Assembly: GCA_913062655.1 (NCBI GenBank)
Contig: CAJXXO010000079.1
Coordinates: forward strand, 1 to 9,715
Direction: 5' to 3'
DNA: 9,715 nt
Origin: an uncultured Bacteroidota bacterium
GTDB taxonomy: Bacteria; Bacteroidota; Bacteroidia; Chitinophagales; S012-47
This document shows, piece by piece, positions 1 through 6,591 of this stretch. The stretch's first letter is position 1. The number at the start of each line of letters is the position of its first letter. The translations under genes were made by a program, and so were the position numbers. Under the pieces are notes generated by a model. That model was given only the letters and a program-made list of their open reading frames with translations. It did not search any database and was not told the DNA's origin.

Positions 1-2
1 TT

Positions 3-260
3 GAAAATATCAAAGGAGCAGAAAGACTCAAAAGTTTATACGCAGACTTTAAAGAAATAGACGACGGATCGCATTATCAACTTACACCCAGTGTAATAGA
101 GTACCATGACTATCTAATTAAATTAGCCAACGATCCTTACAGACGTCATTTGATCAAAGCCCATTTATATGTGAGACACATGGGGGATCTCAACGGTGGA
201 CAGACCATCAAGCGTCAAGTAGAACACCTAAGTTCAGGCACTTTTTATGATTTTGATAAT
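3..260 (+). other. Heme oxygenase (biliverdin-producing) segment, truncated at its C-terminal side
   Basis: The first ~85 codons of the open frame match the central part of the heme oxygenase family, which opens the heme ring to biliverdin, CO and iron in the cytoplasm. The distal-helix signature reads HLYVRHMGDLNGGQ (about 162-203). It has the conserved glycines and aspartate (Asp codon 186-188) of the family pattern GDLSGGQ, with Asn for Ser. Just downstream, SSGTFYDFDN (231-260) corresponds to the family's 'GSGxMYEFEN' stretch. The homology then stops, about 60-70 residues before a normal heme oxygenase would end, so the last helices are missing. The proximal heme-ligand histidine would lie upstream of the window. 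As joined here the fold would be incomplete and probably inactive. The family assignment is from motif recognition; the truncation is seen directly. Confidence 0.75.
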
Positions 261-2552
261 TTAGTAAGTAACACCGCATTTTTTAATGGCACGCCACACT
301 TTACCTTTAATACAACTGGTGGATATGAGGCAAAATCACTCGATGTTTCTTCGTTATCTGGAGAACTAAATGTAGCCTTTAGGTTTACATTTAAGTCAGA
401 TAGGAATGATGCAGACGAAGGTGTGGCCATTGACGATTTCACCCTTACTGGCCCCTTCAATGCGCCTGATGGTCAGGTCGTCATCAGCCAGTACCGCGAT
501 GGCACCAATAAAGGCCTGGAGCTTTGGAATATCTCCGATCAGGATATCGACCTGGCCAAGACACCCATTCAGATCTACCGATACAACAATGGTGCTACCT
601 CACCAACGCTAGAAGTAGAGCTGACCTCGGGTATTTTTGCTGCCGGTGATGTAGCGGTAATTGGCAACAGCAGCCTGCAGACTTACATGACCACCTACCA
701 TCCAACGGTCCCCTTCACCTTGCACAATTTTTCCTTTACTGGTGATGATGCCATTGAGGTGGTATGGGACGGTTACCGCAATGACGTGCTGGGAGAGATA
801 GGTGTCGATCCGGGTAGCGGTTGGTCTGGTCGTGGCGTAAGTACCAACAATCAGCACCTGGTTTTACAGCCTCAGATCTTTGCGGCCGATACCAATGGTT
901 GGTCGGATCCCAGTCTGCGCTTCCGCGAAAAGACAACGGGCACTACCTGGTCGGAATTTGGTTTGCCTCCGGCTTCAGTATACACCCAATCCGCCTGGAC
1001 CTACAGTGCACCTGATGCTAATAGCGACTCGATCAACTTCCACCTGCTGGATGGCTCCTTTGCCCACAGTGGCGACCTGGGTATGCAACACTTGTATGTC
1101 TCCAATCCAGCCACCTTTACACTGAACAGCGGTACATTGACGCTTACCGGTGATTTTGAAAACCAATCTACACCGGTGGTGATCGAAGAGAATGCCTCCC
1201 TGTTGATGACCGATGGGAATGCCACGGTGACTGGGGACATCACCACCAAACGGACCGGTACGCAATATTCCAACATCTTCAACTATTGGAGTACACCTGT
1301 GAGTGGCGTGACCTACAACGATGTCTGGAATAACTTCAGCGGCTTCAATAGTGGCGATTTGTATCTCTTTGATGGTAGTGGTCAGCAATGGACCTCTCCA
1401 ACAACGGGAAGTAATATTCCTATTGGTCGAGGTATTGCTATGACGGGCCTTATTGCTGGAGGCACTAATCAACGCCAATTTACCGGCACACCCAACAATG
1501 GTGACATCAACGTAACGGTCCACAATACAGGTGGTGCAGGCGGAGATAATGACTACAACCTTATTGGCAATCCATACCCCTCTGCCGTTGACGCCATTGC
1601 CTTTTTAACAGACCCGGACAATAGCGAACTCGTGGGTTCTATCTGGTACTGGGATCGTGATTTAACCGGTACCCATTCTACAGTTGATTATGCCCAATGG
1701 ACATTGACTGGTGGGTTGTGTCCTTCGGGATGCAGTGGCGCAACCGGCTCGCTGGTGCCTGATCAATACATACCGGCCATGCAAGGCTTTATGTCGGAAA
1801 CCGATAATGCTGGTGACGGCACGGTGGTCTTCAAAAACAGCCATCGGGTAGCGGGCAATAACAACAAATTCTTTAAGCAAGCGCCTGTTGATCGTATGTG
1901 GTTGTCTGCCCGGCATGAAAGTGGCCCGGCCAATGGTATTTTGATTGGATTCACCCCTGATGCTACTAATGACTACGATCGCATGTATGATGGCCGCAAG
2001 TTGAGTGGTAATGCGGATATCTCTTTCTACACACTGCTGGATGATGAACCCTTTGCCATTCAGGGCAGGAGCAACCAGGCTACCCGGCATGTTATTCCGC
2101 TAGGCCTGAGAGCCGGCAGGGTGGGACAATACACCATCCAGCTCGATACGATGGATAACATCAGCGCGCTGACACAGGTCCACCTGGAGCATATCCCTAC
2201 AGGGGCACGATACGACCTGCGTAAGGGCGGCTACACCCTGACCGTGCAAGATGCCGGAACGGTGATCACAGACTACCAGTTGGTCATCAACGGCACCATA
2301 ACCTCCCAGCGACCGGGTGACATACCGACCATTCAGTACATCCGCGGACAGCAGGAAATGGTGCTATGGCTTAACCAATCCACCCCAATTGATCAGTTGG
2401 AGGTCTATGACGTGCAAGGGCGACTGATTTACCGTTCGCAGTCGGCTAACCTGAGCCGCCTGGTGGTGCCGATGCAACAACAGGCCAGTGGGATCTACTT
2501 TGTGCATGTAACCGCAGAAGGAAGCACCTATACCCGCAAAGTGTTCTACTAA
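3..2552 (+). CDS. T9SS-secreted multidomain protein with an in-frame heme oxygenase fragment at its N-terminal side (5' partial)
   Basis: The frame is open from the left edge to the TAA at 2550-2552, so the true start is outside the window; the TTG at 150 lies inside a conserved helix and is not a believable start. Order of parts: a heme oxygenase segment (to about 260); the C-terminal half of a MAM-like jelly roll ending in the acidic motif DEGVAIDDF (about 300-455); a lamin-tail-like domain with GDDAIEVVWDG and the IGVDPGSGW stretch (about 465-975); a long region with the Bacteroidota surface-protein motif NLIGNPYPS (1557-1583); and a T9SS type A sorting domain (about 2320-2549) with the usual LEVYDVQGRLIY and SGIYFVHV blocks and a basic end, TRKVFY. 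From about base 300 on it reads as a surface or secreted protein of unknown ligand. No enzyme domain is visible in the secreted part. The N-terminal heme oxygenase piece is out of place in an exported protein. The secretion assignment is firm; the architecture at the 5' end is doubtful. Confidence 0.8.
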   Translation, partial: ENIKGAERLKSLYADFKEIDDGSHYQLTPSVIEYHDYLIKLANDPYRRHLIKAHLYVRHMGDLNGGQTIKRQVEHLSSGTFYDFDNLVSNTAFFNGTPHFTFNTTGGYEAKSLDVSSLSGELNVAFRFTFKSDRNDADEGVAIDDFTLTGPFNAPDGQVVISQYRDGTNKGLELWNISDQDIDLAKTPIQIYRYNNGATSPTLEVELTSGIFAAGDVAVIGNSSLQTYMTTYHPTVPFTLHNFSFTGDDAIEVVWDGYRNDVLGEIGVDPGSGWSGRGVSTNNQHLVLQPQIFAADTNGWSDPSLRFREKTTGTTWSEFGLPPASVYTQSAWTYSAPDANSDSINFHLLDGSFAHSGDLGMQHLYVSNPATFTLNSGTLTLTGDFENQSTPVVIEENASLLMTDGNATVTGDITTKRTGTQYSNIFNYWSTPVSGVTYNDVWNNFSGFNSGDLYLFDGSGQQWTSPTTGSNIPIGRGIAMTGLIAGGTNQRQFTGTPNNGDINVTVHNTGGAGGDNDYNLIGNPYPSAVDAIAFLTDPDNSELVGSIWYWDRDLTGTHSTVDYAQWTLTGGLCPSGCSGATGSLVPDQYIPAMQGFMSETDNAGDGTVVFKNSHRVAGNNNKFFKQAPVDRMWLSARHESGPANGILIGFTPDATNDYDRMYDGRKLSGNADISFYTLLDDEPFAIQGRSNQATRHVIPLGLRAGRVGQYTIQLDTMDNISALTQVHLEHIPTGARYDLRKGGYTLTVQDAGTVITDYQLVINGTITSQRPGDIPTIQYIRGQQEMVLWLNQSTPIDQLEVYDVQGRLIYRSQSANLSRLVVPMQQQASGIYFVHVTAEGSTYTRKVFY

Positions 2553-2558
2553 TCTTGT

Positions 2559-2566
2559 TAGTTTTG
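2559..2566 (+). promoter_or_regulatory. Candidate Bacteroidota -7 promoter element
   Basis: TAGTTTTG at this position fits the Bacteroidota sigma-ABfr -7 consensus TAnnTTTG exactly. It lies in the short gap between the T9SS gene and the acyl-CoA synthetase, 23 bases before the latter's ATG, where a promoter for the five-gene cluster would be expected. No clear -33 TTTG/TTG partner is seen at the usual distance, so this is suggestive only. Confidence 0.3.
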
Positions 2567-2580
2567 GTACACACCAAAAC
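2561..2580 (+). repeat. Perfect 8-bp inverted repeat with 4-base loop
   Basis: GTTTTGGT, loop ACAC, ACCAAAAC. The repeat begins 8 bases after the stop of the T9SS gene and ends 9 bases before the ATG at 2590. It overlaps the candidate -7 element. The stem holds only three G:C pairs and no T-run follows, so it is not a typical intrinsic terminator. It could be a weak terminator, an operator or a hairpin in the 5' leader of the next gene; the sequence does not decide between these. Confidence 0.5.
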
Positions 2581-2589
2581 GAGCAGATA

Positions 2590-4692
2590 ATGGCGGAGCA
2601 GTGGACCTTGTCGAAGGAAGAATTGGAATCGTGGGGCGCCTCTACGGAGGAGGCAGCAGAGATAATAGCGGTGGTGGAGCGGCACATGAAAAAAGGCCCG
2701 GAAGAGGTGTGGTATGTGCTCACCAGTGAGGTGCTACATCCGGATATGCCCGCTCAGCTACACCAACAGCTATTTCAAACCCTCTACCAACAAGATGAGA
2801 AATTCAGTGACGGTCCCTTCGCCTGGTGGCCTTCCAAGGGCTTGGTGGCGGATGCCAATGTCACTCGCTTGCAGGAAAAGCTGCACCTTAAGACCTATTA
2901 CGACTTCTTTGCCTGGAGGGTCAACCAGAAGGTGGGGTTTTGGCAACTGATGATCGACACGCTTGGTATTCCTTTCAAACACGCACCTTCAGCAGTGCTG
3001 CAGGCTAATCATGTGGAACAGCCCAATTGGTTGCCTGACGCACAACTCAATATCGCAGATGCTTGCTTTCAGCATGATCCCAATGCCATTGCGATCGTGT
3101 ATGGTACGGAGGCTGGCGAGCAGGGACAATGGACCTATGCGGAGCTGGAAGCCTATACCAACCGCGTGGCCAATGGGCTGGCCGCTATTGGGTTTGGGAA
3201 AGGCGATACAGCCGCTATCGATATGCCCATGACGGCCGAAGCGGTAGCCATTTACCTGGGCATTGTTAAGGTAGGCGGGGCCGTGGTTTCCATTGCCGAT
3301 AGCCTGGCCCCGGCAGAGGTAGATAAGCGGCTTCGAATAGCTGAGGCAAAACTCATCTTTACACAGGATGTGCTGCTACGTGGCAGCAAGTCGTTACCCA
3401 TGTACGAGAAACTCTGTACCATTGAGCTGCCACAAGCGGTAGTACTACCTGCAACTGACAAGCTCTCCGTTTCTCTACGAGAAAGTGACCTGTCGTGGCC
3501 CGATTTTTTGTCTGATCAGGCCGGGTTTGAGGCCGTAGCCATGCAGCCGGATGACTTGTGCAATATCCTCTTCTCCTCCGGTACGACAGGCGACCCCAAA
3601 GCCATTCCCTGGACGCAAACCACACCGATTAAATGCGCCTCGGATGGCTATATCCATCACAACATCAAAACCGATGATGTGGTCGCCTGGCCGACCAACA
3701 TTGGTTGGATGATGGGCCCTTGGCTGATCTTTGCCAGCCTTATCAATAAGGCCACGATCGGCTTGTTTTATGGTGCCCCGACCGGACGACCTTTTGGTGA
3801 GTTTGTCCAGAATGCCAAAGTCAATATGCTGGGCGTGGTACCGAGTATGGTAAAGCGCTGGCTGGAAACCGACTGCATGAATGGCCTCGACTGGTCGGCC
3901 ATAAAAGTCTACAGCTCCACCGGTGAAAGCTCTAACCCACAGGATTACTTGTGGCTTATGGCCCGGGCCGGTTACAAGCCAGTGATTGAGTATTGCGGAG
4001 GAACCGAGATCGGTGGGGGCTACTTTACCGGTACGGTAGTGCAACCGGCTTCTCCTGCCACCTTCAGCACCTGTGCCTGCGGCATGGATGTGATGGTGCT
4101 GGATGAGAACGGACCGGCCGATAAGGGAGAATTGTACCTGTTGCCGCCAAGTATGGGGTTGTCCACCCGGTTATTGAACAAAGACCACCACGACATATAC
4201 TTTGCCGACTGTCCTGCTCCTCAAGCCGATTGGGAAAGTGCCAGCGGCCTACCCATTGGTCCACAATTTGATCATCTGGGTATCGCTCCACAGTTGAGAC
4301 GACACGGTGACGAGGTGGAGATTCTACCCACCGGCTATTTCCGGGCGCATGGACGAGCCGATGATACGATGAACCTGGGCGGTATCAAGACCAGCTCGGT
4401 GGAAATCGAGCGTTTGCTCGATGTATTGTCAGGCGTAAAAGAGACCGCTGCTATCGCTGTGGCTGGCAAGGGAGGCGGTCCGAGCCAGTTGGTCGTATAT
4501 ACAGTCCTGAAAGCGGGCGCTGAGGTGGGCCGGGAAGAATTGCAGCAATCCTTTCAGCAAGCGATCAAAGCCCAACTCAATCCCTTATTTAAAGTGCACG
4601 ATGTTGTCATTACATCGTCATTACCACGTACCGCCAGCAACAAGGTGATGAGAAGGGTGTTACGAGAGGAATACCAGAATGAGCACGCATGA
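2590..4692 (+). CDS. AMP-forming acyl-CoA synthetase, plant AAE17/AAE18-like
   Basis: A 700-residue member of the ANL superfamily (acyl-adenylate/thioester-forming enzymes), which activates a carboxylic acid with ATP and transfers it to CoA. Visible motifs are the P-loop-like LFSSGTTGDPKA (327-338), the YCGGTE motif with Glu473, the hinge/A8 region GYFRAHGRADD...NLGGIK (582-600) and the catalytic A10 lysine K685 in LPRTASNKVMRR. The ~150-residue N-terminal extension and the blocks KAIPWTQ, WPTNIGWMMGP and CGGTEIGGGY resemble plant peroxisomal acyl-activating enzymes AAE17/AAE18 more than ordinary acetyl- or acetoacetyl-CoA synthetases. The substrate is unknown; a medium-chain or aromatic acid is possible but is inference. 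The ATG at 2590 fits the expected N-terminus; there is no clear Shine-Dalgarno, as is usual in this phylum. It is the first gene of the cluster and its TGA overlaps the next ATG by four bases. Confidence 0.85.
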   Translation: MAEQWTLSKEELESWGASTEEAAEIIAVVERHMKKGPEEVWYVLTSEVLHPDMPAQLHQQLFQTLYQQDEKFSDGPFAWWPSKGLVADANVTRLQEKLHLKTYYDFFAWRVNQKVGFWQLMIDTLGIPFKHAPSAVLQANHVEQPNWLPDAQLNIADACFQHDPNAIAIVYGTEAGEQGQWTYAELEAYTNRVANGLAAIGFGKGDTAAIDMPMTAEAVAIYLGIVKVGGAVVSIADSLAPAEVDKRLRIAEAKLIFTQDVLLRGSKSLPMYEKLCTIELPQAVVLPATDKLSVSLRESDLSWPDFLSDQAGFEAVAMQPDDLCNILFSSGTTGDPKAIPWTQTTPIKCASDGYIHHNIKTDDVVAWPTNIGWMMGPWLIFASLINKATIGLFYGAPTGRPFGEFVQNAKVNMLGVVPSMVKRWLETDCMNGLDWSAIKVYSSTGESSNPQDYLWLMARAGYKPVIEYCGGTEIGGGYFTGTVVQPASPATFSTCACGMDVMVLDENGPADKGELYLLPPSMGLSTRLLNKDHHDIYFADCPAPQADWESASGLPIGPQFDHLGIAPQLRRHGDEVEILPTGYFRAHGRADDTMNLGGIKTSSVEIERLLDVLSGVKETAAIAVAGKGGGPSQLVVYTVLKAGAEVGREELQQSFQQAIKAQLNPLFKVHDVVITSSLPRTASNKVMRRVLREEYQNEHA

Positions 4693-5159
4693 GCAAAGAG
4701 TTTGAACGGAAGTTTGTATTGAAAGAGTGGCCGGAAGCCATTCATTTTTCCAAACGGATAAGCATACGGCAAGGTTATTTGGCGATTGATGGCCACAATG
4801 AGGTGCGCATCCGCGAAGCGGGGCACGTCTACATGTTCACGGTGAAGTCACTGGAGATGCAGGGCCGCGAGGAGGTCGATATTACCATCGATCGCAATCG
4901 ATTCCACCAACTGTGGTCCATGACGGACCATAGAAGGATACGTAAGGTGCGTCATATTGCCAACGTGGAGGCGCATATCATAGAATTGGATGAATTTCTC
5001 GATCAGCATGAAGGGCTGCGCATTGTAGAAGTGGAGTTTCCAGACGAATCGGCTGCAGCAGCCTTTGAGCCATATGAATGGTTGGGCAAAGAGGTGACCC
5101 ACGACCCGGCCTTTAAGAACCGTAACCTCGCTTTATCGTTGGAAAGCCCTGCCGTATGA
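4689..5159 (+). CDS. CYTH-domain protein, probable inorganic triphosphatase (TTM family)
   Basis: A 156-residue single-domain CYTH protein, the usual length for bacterial TTM enzymes. The diagnostic ExExK motif is at the N-terminus: Glu4, Glu6, Lys8. Further tunnel residues of the family are visible: the IRQGYL strand (26-31), Arg40 and Arg42 in VRIRE, Lys53 in FTVKS, the acidic pair in REEVD (60-64), Lys86, and EVEF with Glu114 and Glu116. The C-terminal block WLGKEVTHDPAFKNRNLA is typical of the bacterial TTM branch. Relatives such as NeuTTM hydrolyse tripolyphosphate or other triphosphates with Mg2+ or Mn2+ in the cytoplasm; class IV adenylate cyclase shares the fold but this size and C-terminus favour a phosphatase. 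The start codon overlaps the preceding stop (ATGA) and its own stop overlaps the next start in the same way, implying translational coupling. Confidence 0.85.
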   Translation: MSKEFERKFVLKEWPEAIHFSKRISIRQGYLAIDGHNEVRIREAGHVYMFTVKSLEMQGREEVDITIDRNRFHQLWSMTDHRRIRKVRHIANVEAHIIELDEFLDQHEGLRIVEVEFPDESAAAAFEPYEWLGKEVTHDPAFKNRNLALSLESPAV

Positions 5160-5728
5160 GGCGTGTTGGGGTAGTGCTTCTATGGGTAGCGTTGTCACTA
5201 GGCCTACAGGCGCAGGATTGGCGGCCACTTGGGCCCCATGTCGGTCTCTATGTGGGGTATAGTTTTATTGATGAGCAATTGGAAAATAATGGCCGTTACC
5301 ATCCCTGGCTGGTAATGCTGCAAATTCAAGTGCCCCTCAGTAAAAATGACCGGTTATCCCTTTTCCTGGAGCCCCAATTCAACTTCGCCACACTTGAACC
5401 GGCTCCGAGTCGATATGATGAGTATGAAGCAGGCGTTAACCTGGGTTTTCGTTATGCGCAGCCTATAGGAGAGCGTACCTTTGCCTATGGTGCCATCAGT
5501 GCCGGTCCCCATTTTATTACCGCCATGACGCGCCAACAGGCGGATGGCTTTATCTTCTCCGACAACTTTACCCTTGGCGTGGGACATCAGGTAGCGCCCA
5601 ACTGGCAGTGGCAGGGGGCAATTCGTTTTAGGCATCTGTCAAATGCCGGTCTGCAGGAACCCAACCTTGGCCTGGACAATTGGTTTATCGTAAGCGGCTT
5701 TTCGCGTCAATGGCAACCAAATAAGTAG
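5156..5728 (+). CDS. PagL-like lipid A 3-O-deacylase (acyloxyacyl hydrolase family)
   Basis: A 190-residue exported protein. Residues 1-20 form a signal peptide with a basic start (MRR), a hydrophobic core and an AQ end; mature length (~170) fits an eight-stranded outer-membrane barrel, and alternating-polarity strands with aromatic ends run through it. The family signature is near the C-terminus: RHLSNAGLQEPNLGLDN, giving His160 and Ser162 at the spacing of PagL His126/Ser128. At Ser+12, where Pseudomonas PagL has Glu140, this protein has Asp174, which could serve as the acid of the triad. PagL removes the 3-O-linked acyl chain from lipid A in the outer membrane. Its start overlaps the CYTH gene stop by four bases and the next gene starts one base after its stop. 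Sequence is weakly conserved in this family, so the call rests on the signature, size and signal peptide. Confidence 0.72.
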   Translation: MRRVGVVLLWVALSLGLQAQDWRPLGPHVGLYVGYSFIDEQLENNGRYHPWLVMLQIQVPLSKNDRLSLFLEPQFNFATLEPAPSRYDEYEAGVNLGFRYAQPIGERTFAYGAISAGPHFITAMTRQQADGFIFSDNFTLGVGHQVAPNWQWQGAIRFRHLSNAGLQEPNLGLDNWFIVSGFSRQWQPNK

Positions 5729-5729
5729 T

Positions 5730-6566
5730 ATGTGGATCAACCTGAATGGAGACCTTGTAGTAAGCGACAAACCGGTTTTGTCGCACCAAAATCGTGCTTT
5801 TCGATATGGCGATGCCCTTTTTGAAACACTTAAAGTAGTAGATCATAAGCCATTGTTTATCAGTGATCATATCAATCGGCTTACACTTAGCATGCACCTG
5901 CTTTCCCTGGAGCCGGAGCGGCATTACACGGAGTTGTTTTTCGAGAAGGAGATCAAAAAACTGCTGGAGAAGAATGGCTGGCCACATGCACGCATCAGAA
6001 TATCGGTGTATCGACAATCAGACGGTTTTTACACCCCTTCGGAGGATAGGGCGCAGTTCCTGATTGAAGGCCATCCGTTGGAAGACCCATGCTACACTAC
6101 ATCGGAAAACGGGCTTAAGGTAACGGTGTATCCCGATCATTTCAAGCCATTCAATCATCTGGCAGGTCTGAAGTCGGCCAATAGCCTGTTGTATGTGTTG
6201 GCGGGTATTTGGAAGCGCGACCATGGCTATGATGAACTGTTGATTCGGAATGACCAGGGCCGGATTGCAGAAGCGGTCAGCAGCAATATTCTGATCTACA
6301 AAGATGGGGTAGTGTTAACCCCCGCTGCATCAGAAGCTTGTTTGTCAGGCATCATGAAAGAGATCGTCATGGTGTTGGTCAATCGCATGAATATCGATGC
6401 ACGCCCGGCTATGATCACCATGGAGGATGTAAAAGCGGCAGATGAGGTGTGGCTGACCAATATGATACAAGGCGTACAATGGGTGTCCGCCTTTGATGAA
6501 GTCCAATACGGCCACGAGCTAGCCGATAAGGTGGTAGCGGCATTGAACGACTACGCCAAACTATAA
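5730..6566 (+). CDS. Class IV PLP-dependent aminotransferase/lyase (branched-chain aminotransferase or aminodeoxychorismate lyase type)
   Basis: A 278-residue fold-type IV PLP enzyme of normal length. The N-terminal RAFRYGDALFETL (22-34) is the family opening motif with the Gly-Asp-x-x-Phe-Glu pattern. Lys148 in GLKSANSLLY is the expected Schiff-base lysine, Glu181 in EAVSSNI the residue pairing with the PLP ring nitrogen, and CLSGIMK (204-210) takes the place of the usual GxTR phosphate-binding loop. DEVWLTN (238-244) is also typical. Members act as branched-chain amino acid aminotransferase (IlvE), D-amino acid aminotransferase or 4-amino-4-deoxychorismate lyase (PabC); the short length and divergent loop lean toward PabC or an uncharacterised branch, but substrate cannot be fixed here. 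There is one base between the PagL-like stop and this ATG, so it is probably co-translated with it. Cytoplasmic. Confidence 0.85.
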   Translation: MWINLNGDLVVSDKPVLSHQNRAFRYGDALFETLKVVDHKPLFISDHINRLTLSMHLLSLEPERHYTELFFEKEIKKLLEKNGWPHARIRISVYRQSDGFYTPSEDRAQFLIEGHPLEDPCYTTSENGLKVTVYPDHFKPFNHLAGLKSANSLLYVLAGIWKRDHGYDELLIRNDQGRIAEAVSSNILIYKDGVVLTPAASEACLSGIMKEIVMVLVNRMNIDARPAMITMEDVKAADEVWLTNMIQGVQWVSAFDEVQYGHELADKVVAALNDYAKL

Positions 6567-6591
6567 GACCAGGATCCTGTTACCTTCCCAT

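Noticed and set aside
150..152. TTG at 150 as the start of the T9SS protein
   Set aside because: The frame is open upstream to base 3 with clear heme oxygenase residues, and the TTG falls inside the conserved distal-helix region.
975..1523. Long minus-strand open frame of 182 codons inside the T9SS gene
   Set aside because: Its translation has no recognisable motif and it lies fully antisense to a well-supported coding region.
3475..4044. Minus-strand open frame of 189 codons inside the acyl-CoA synthetase
   Set aside because: It is antisense to conserved ANL motifs and has no family signature of its own.
6570..6579. Palindrome CAGGATCCTG before the photolyase
   Set aside because: A single 10-bp palindrome partly explained by a restriction-site core; no supporting promoter element nearby.
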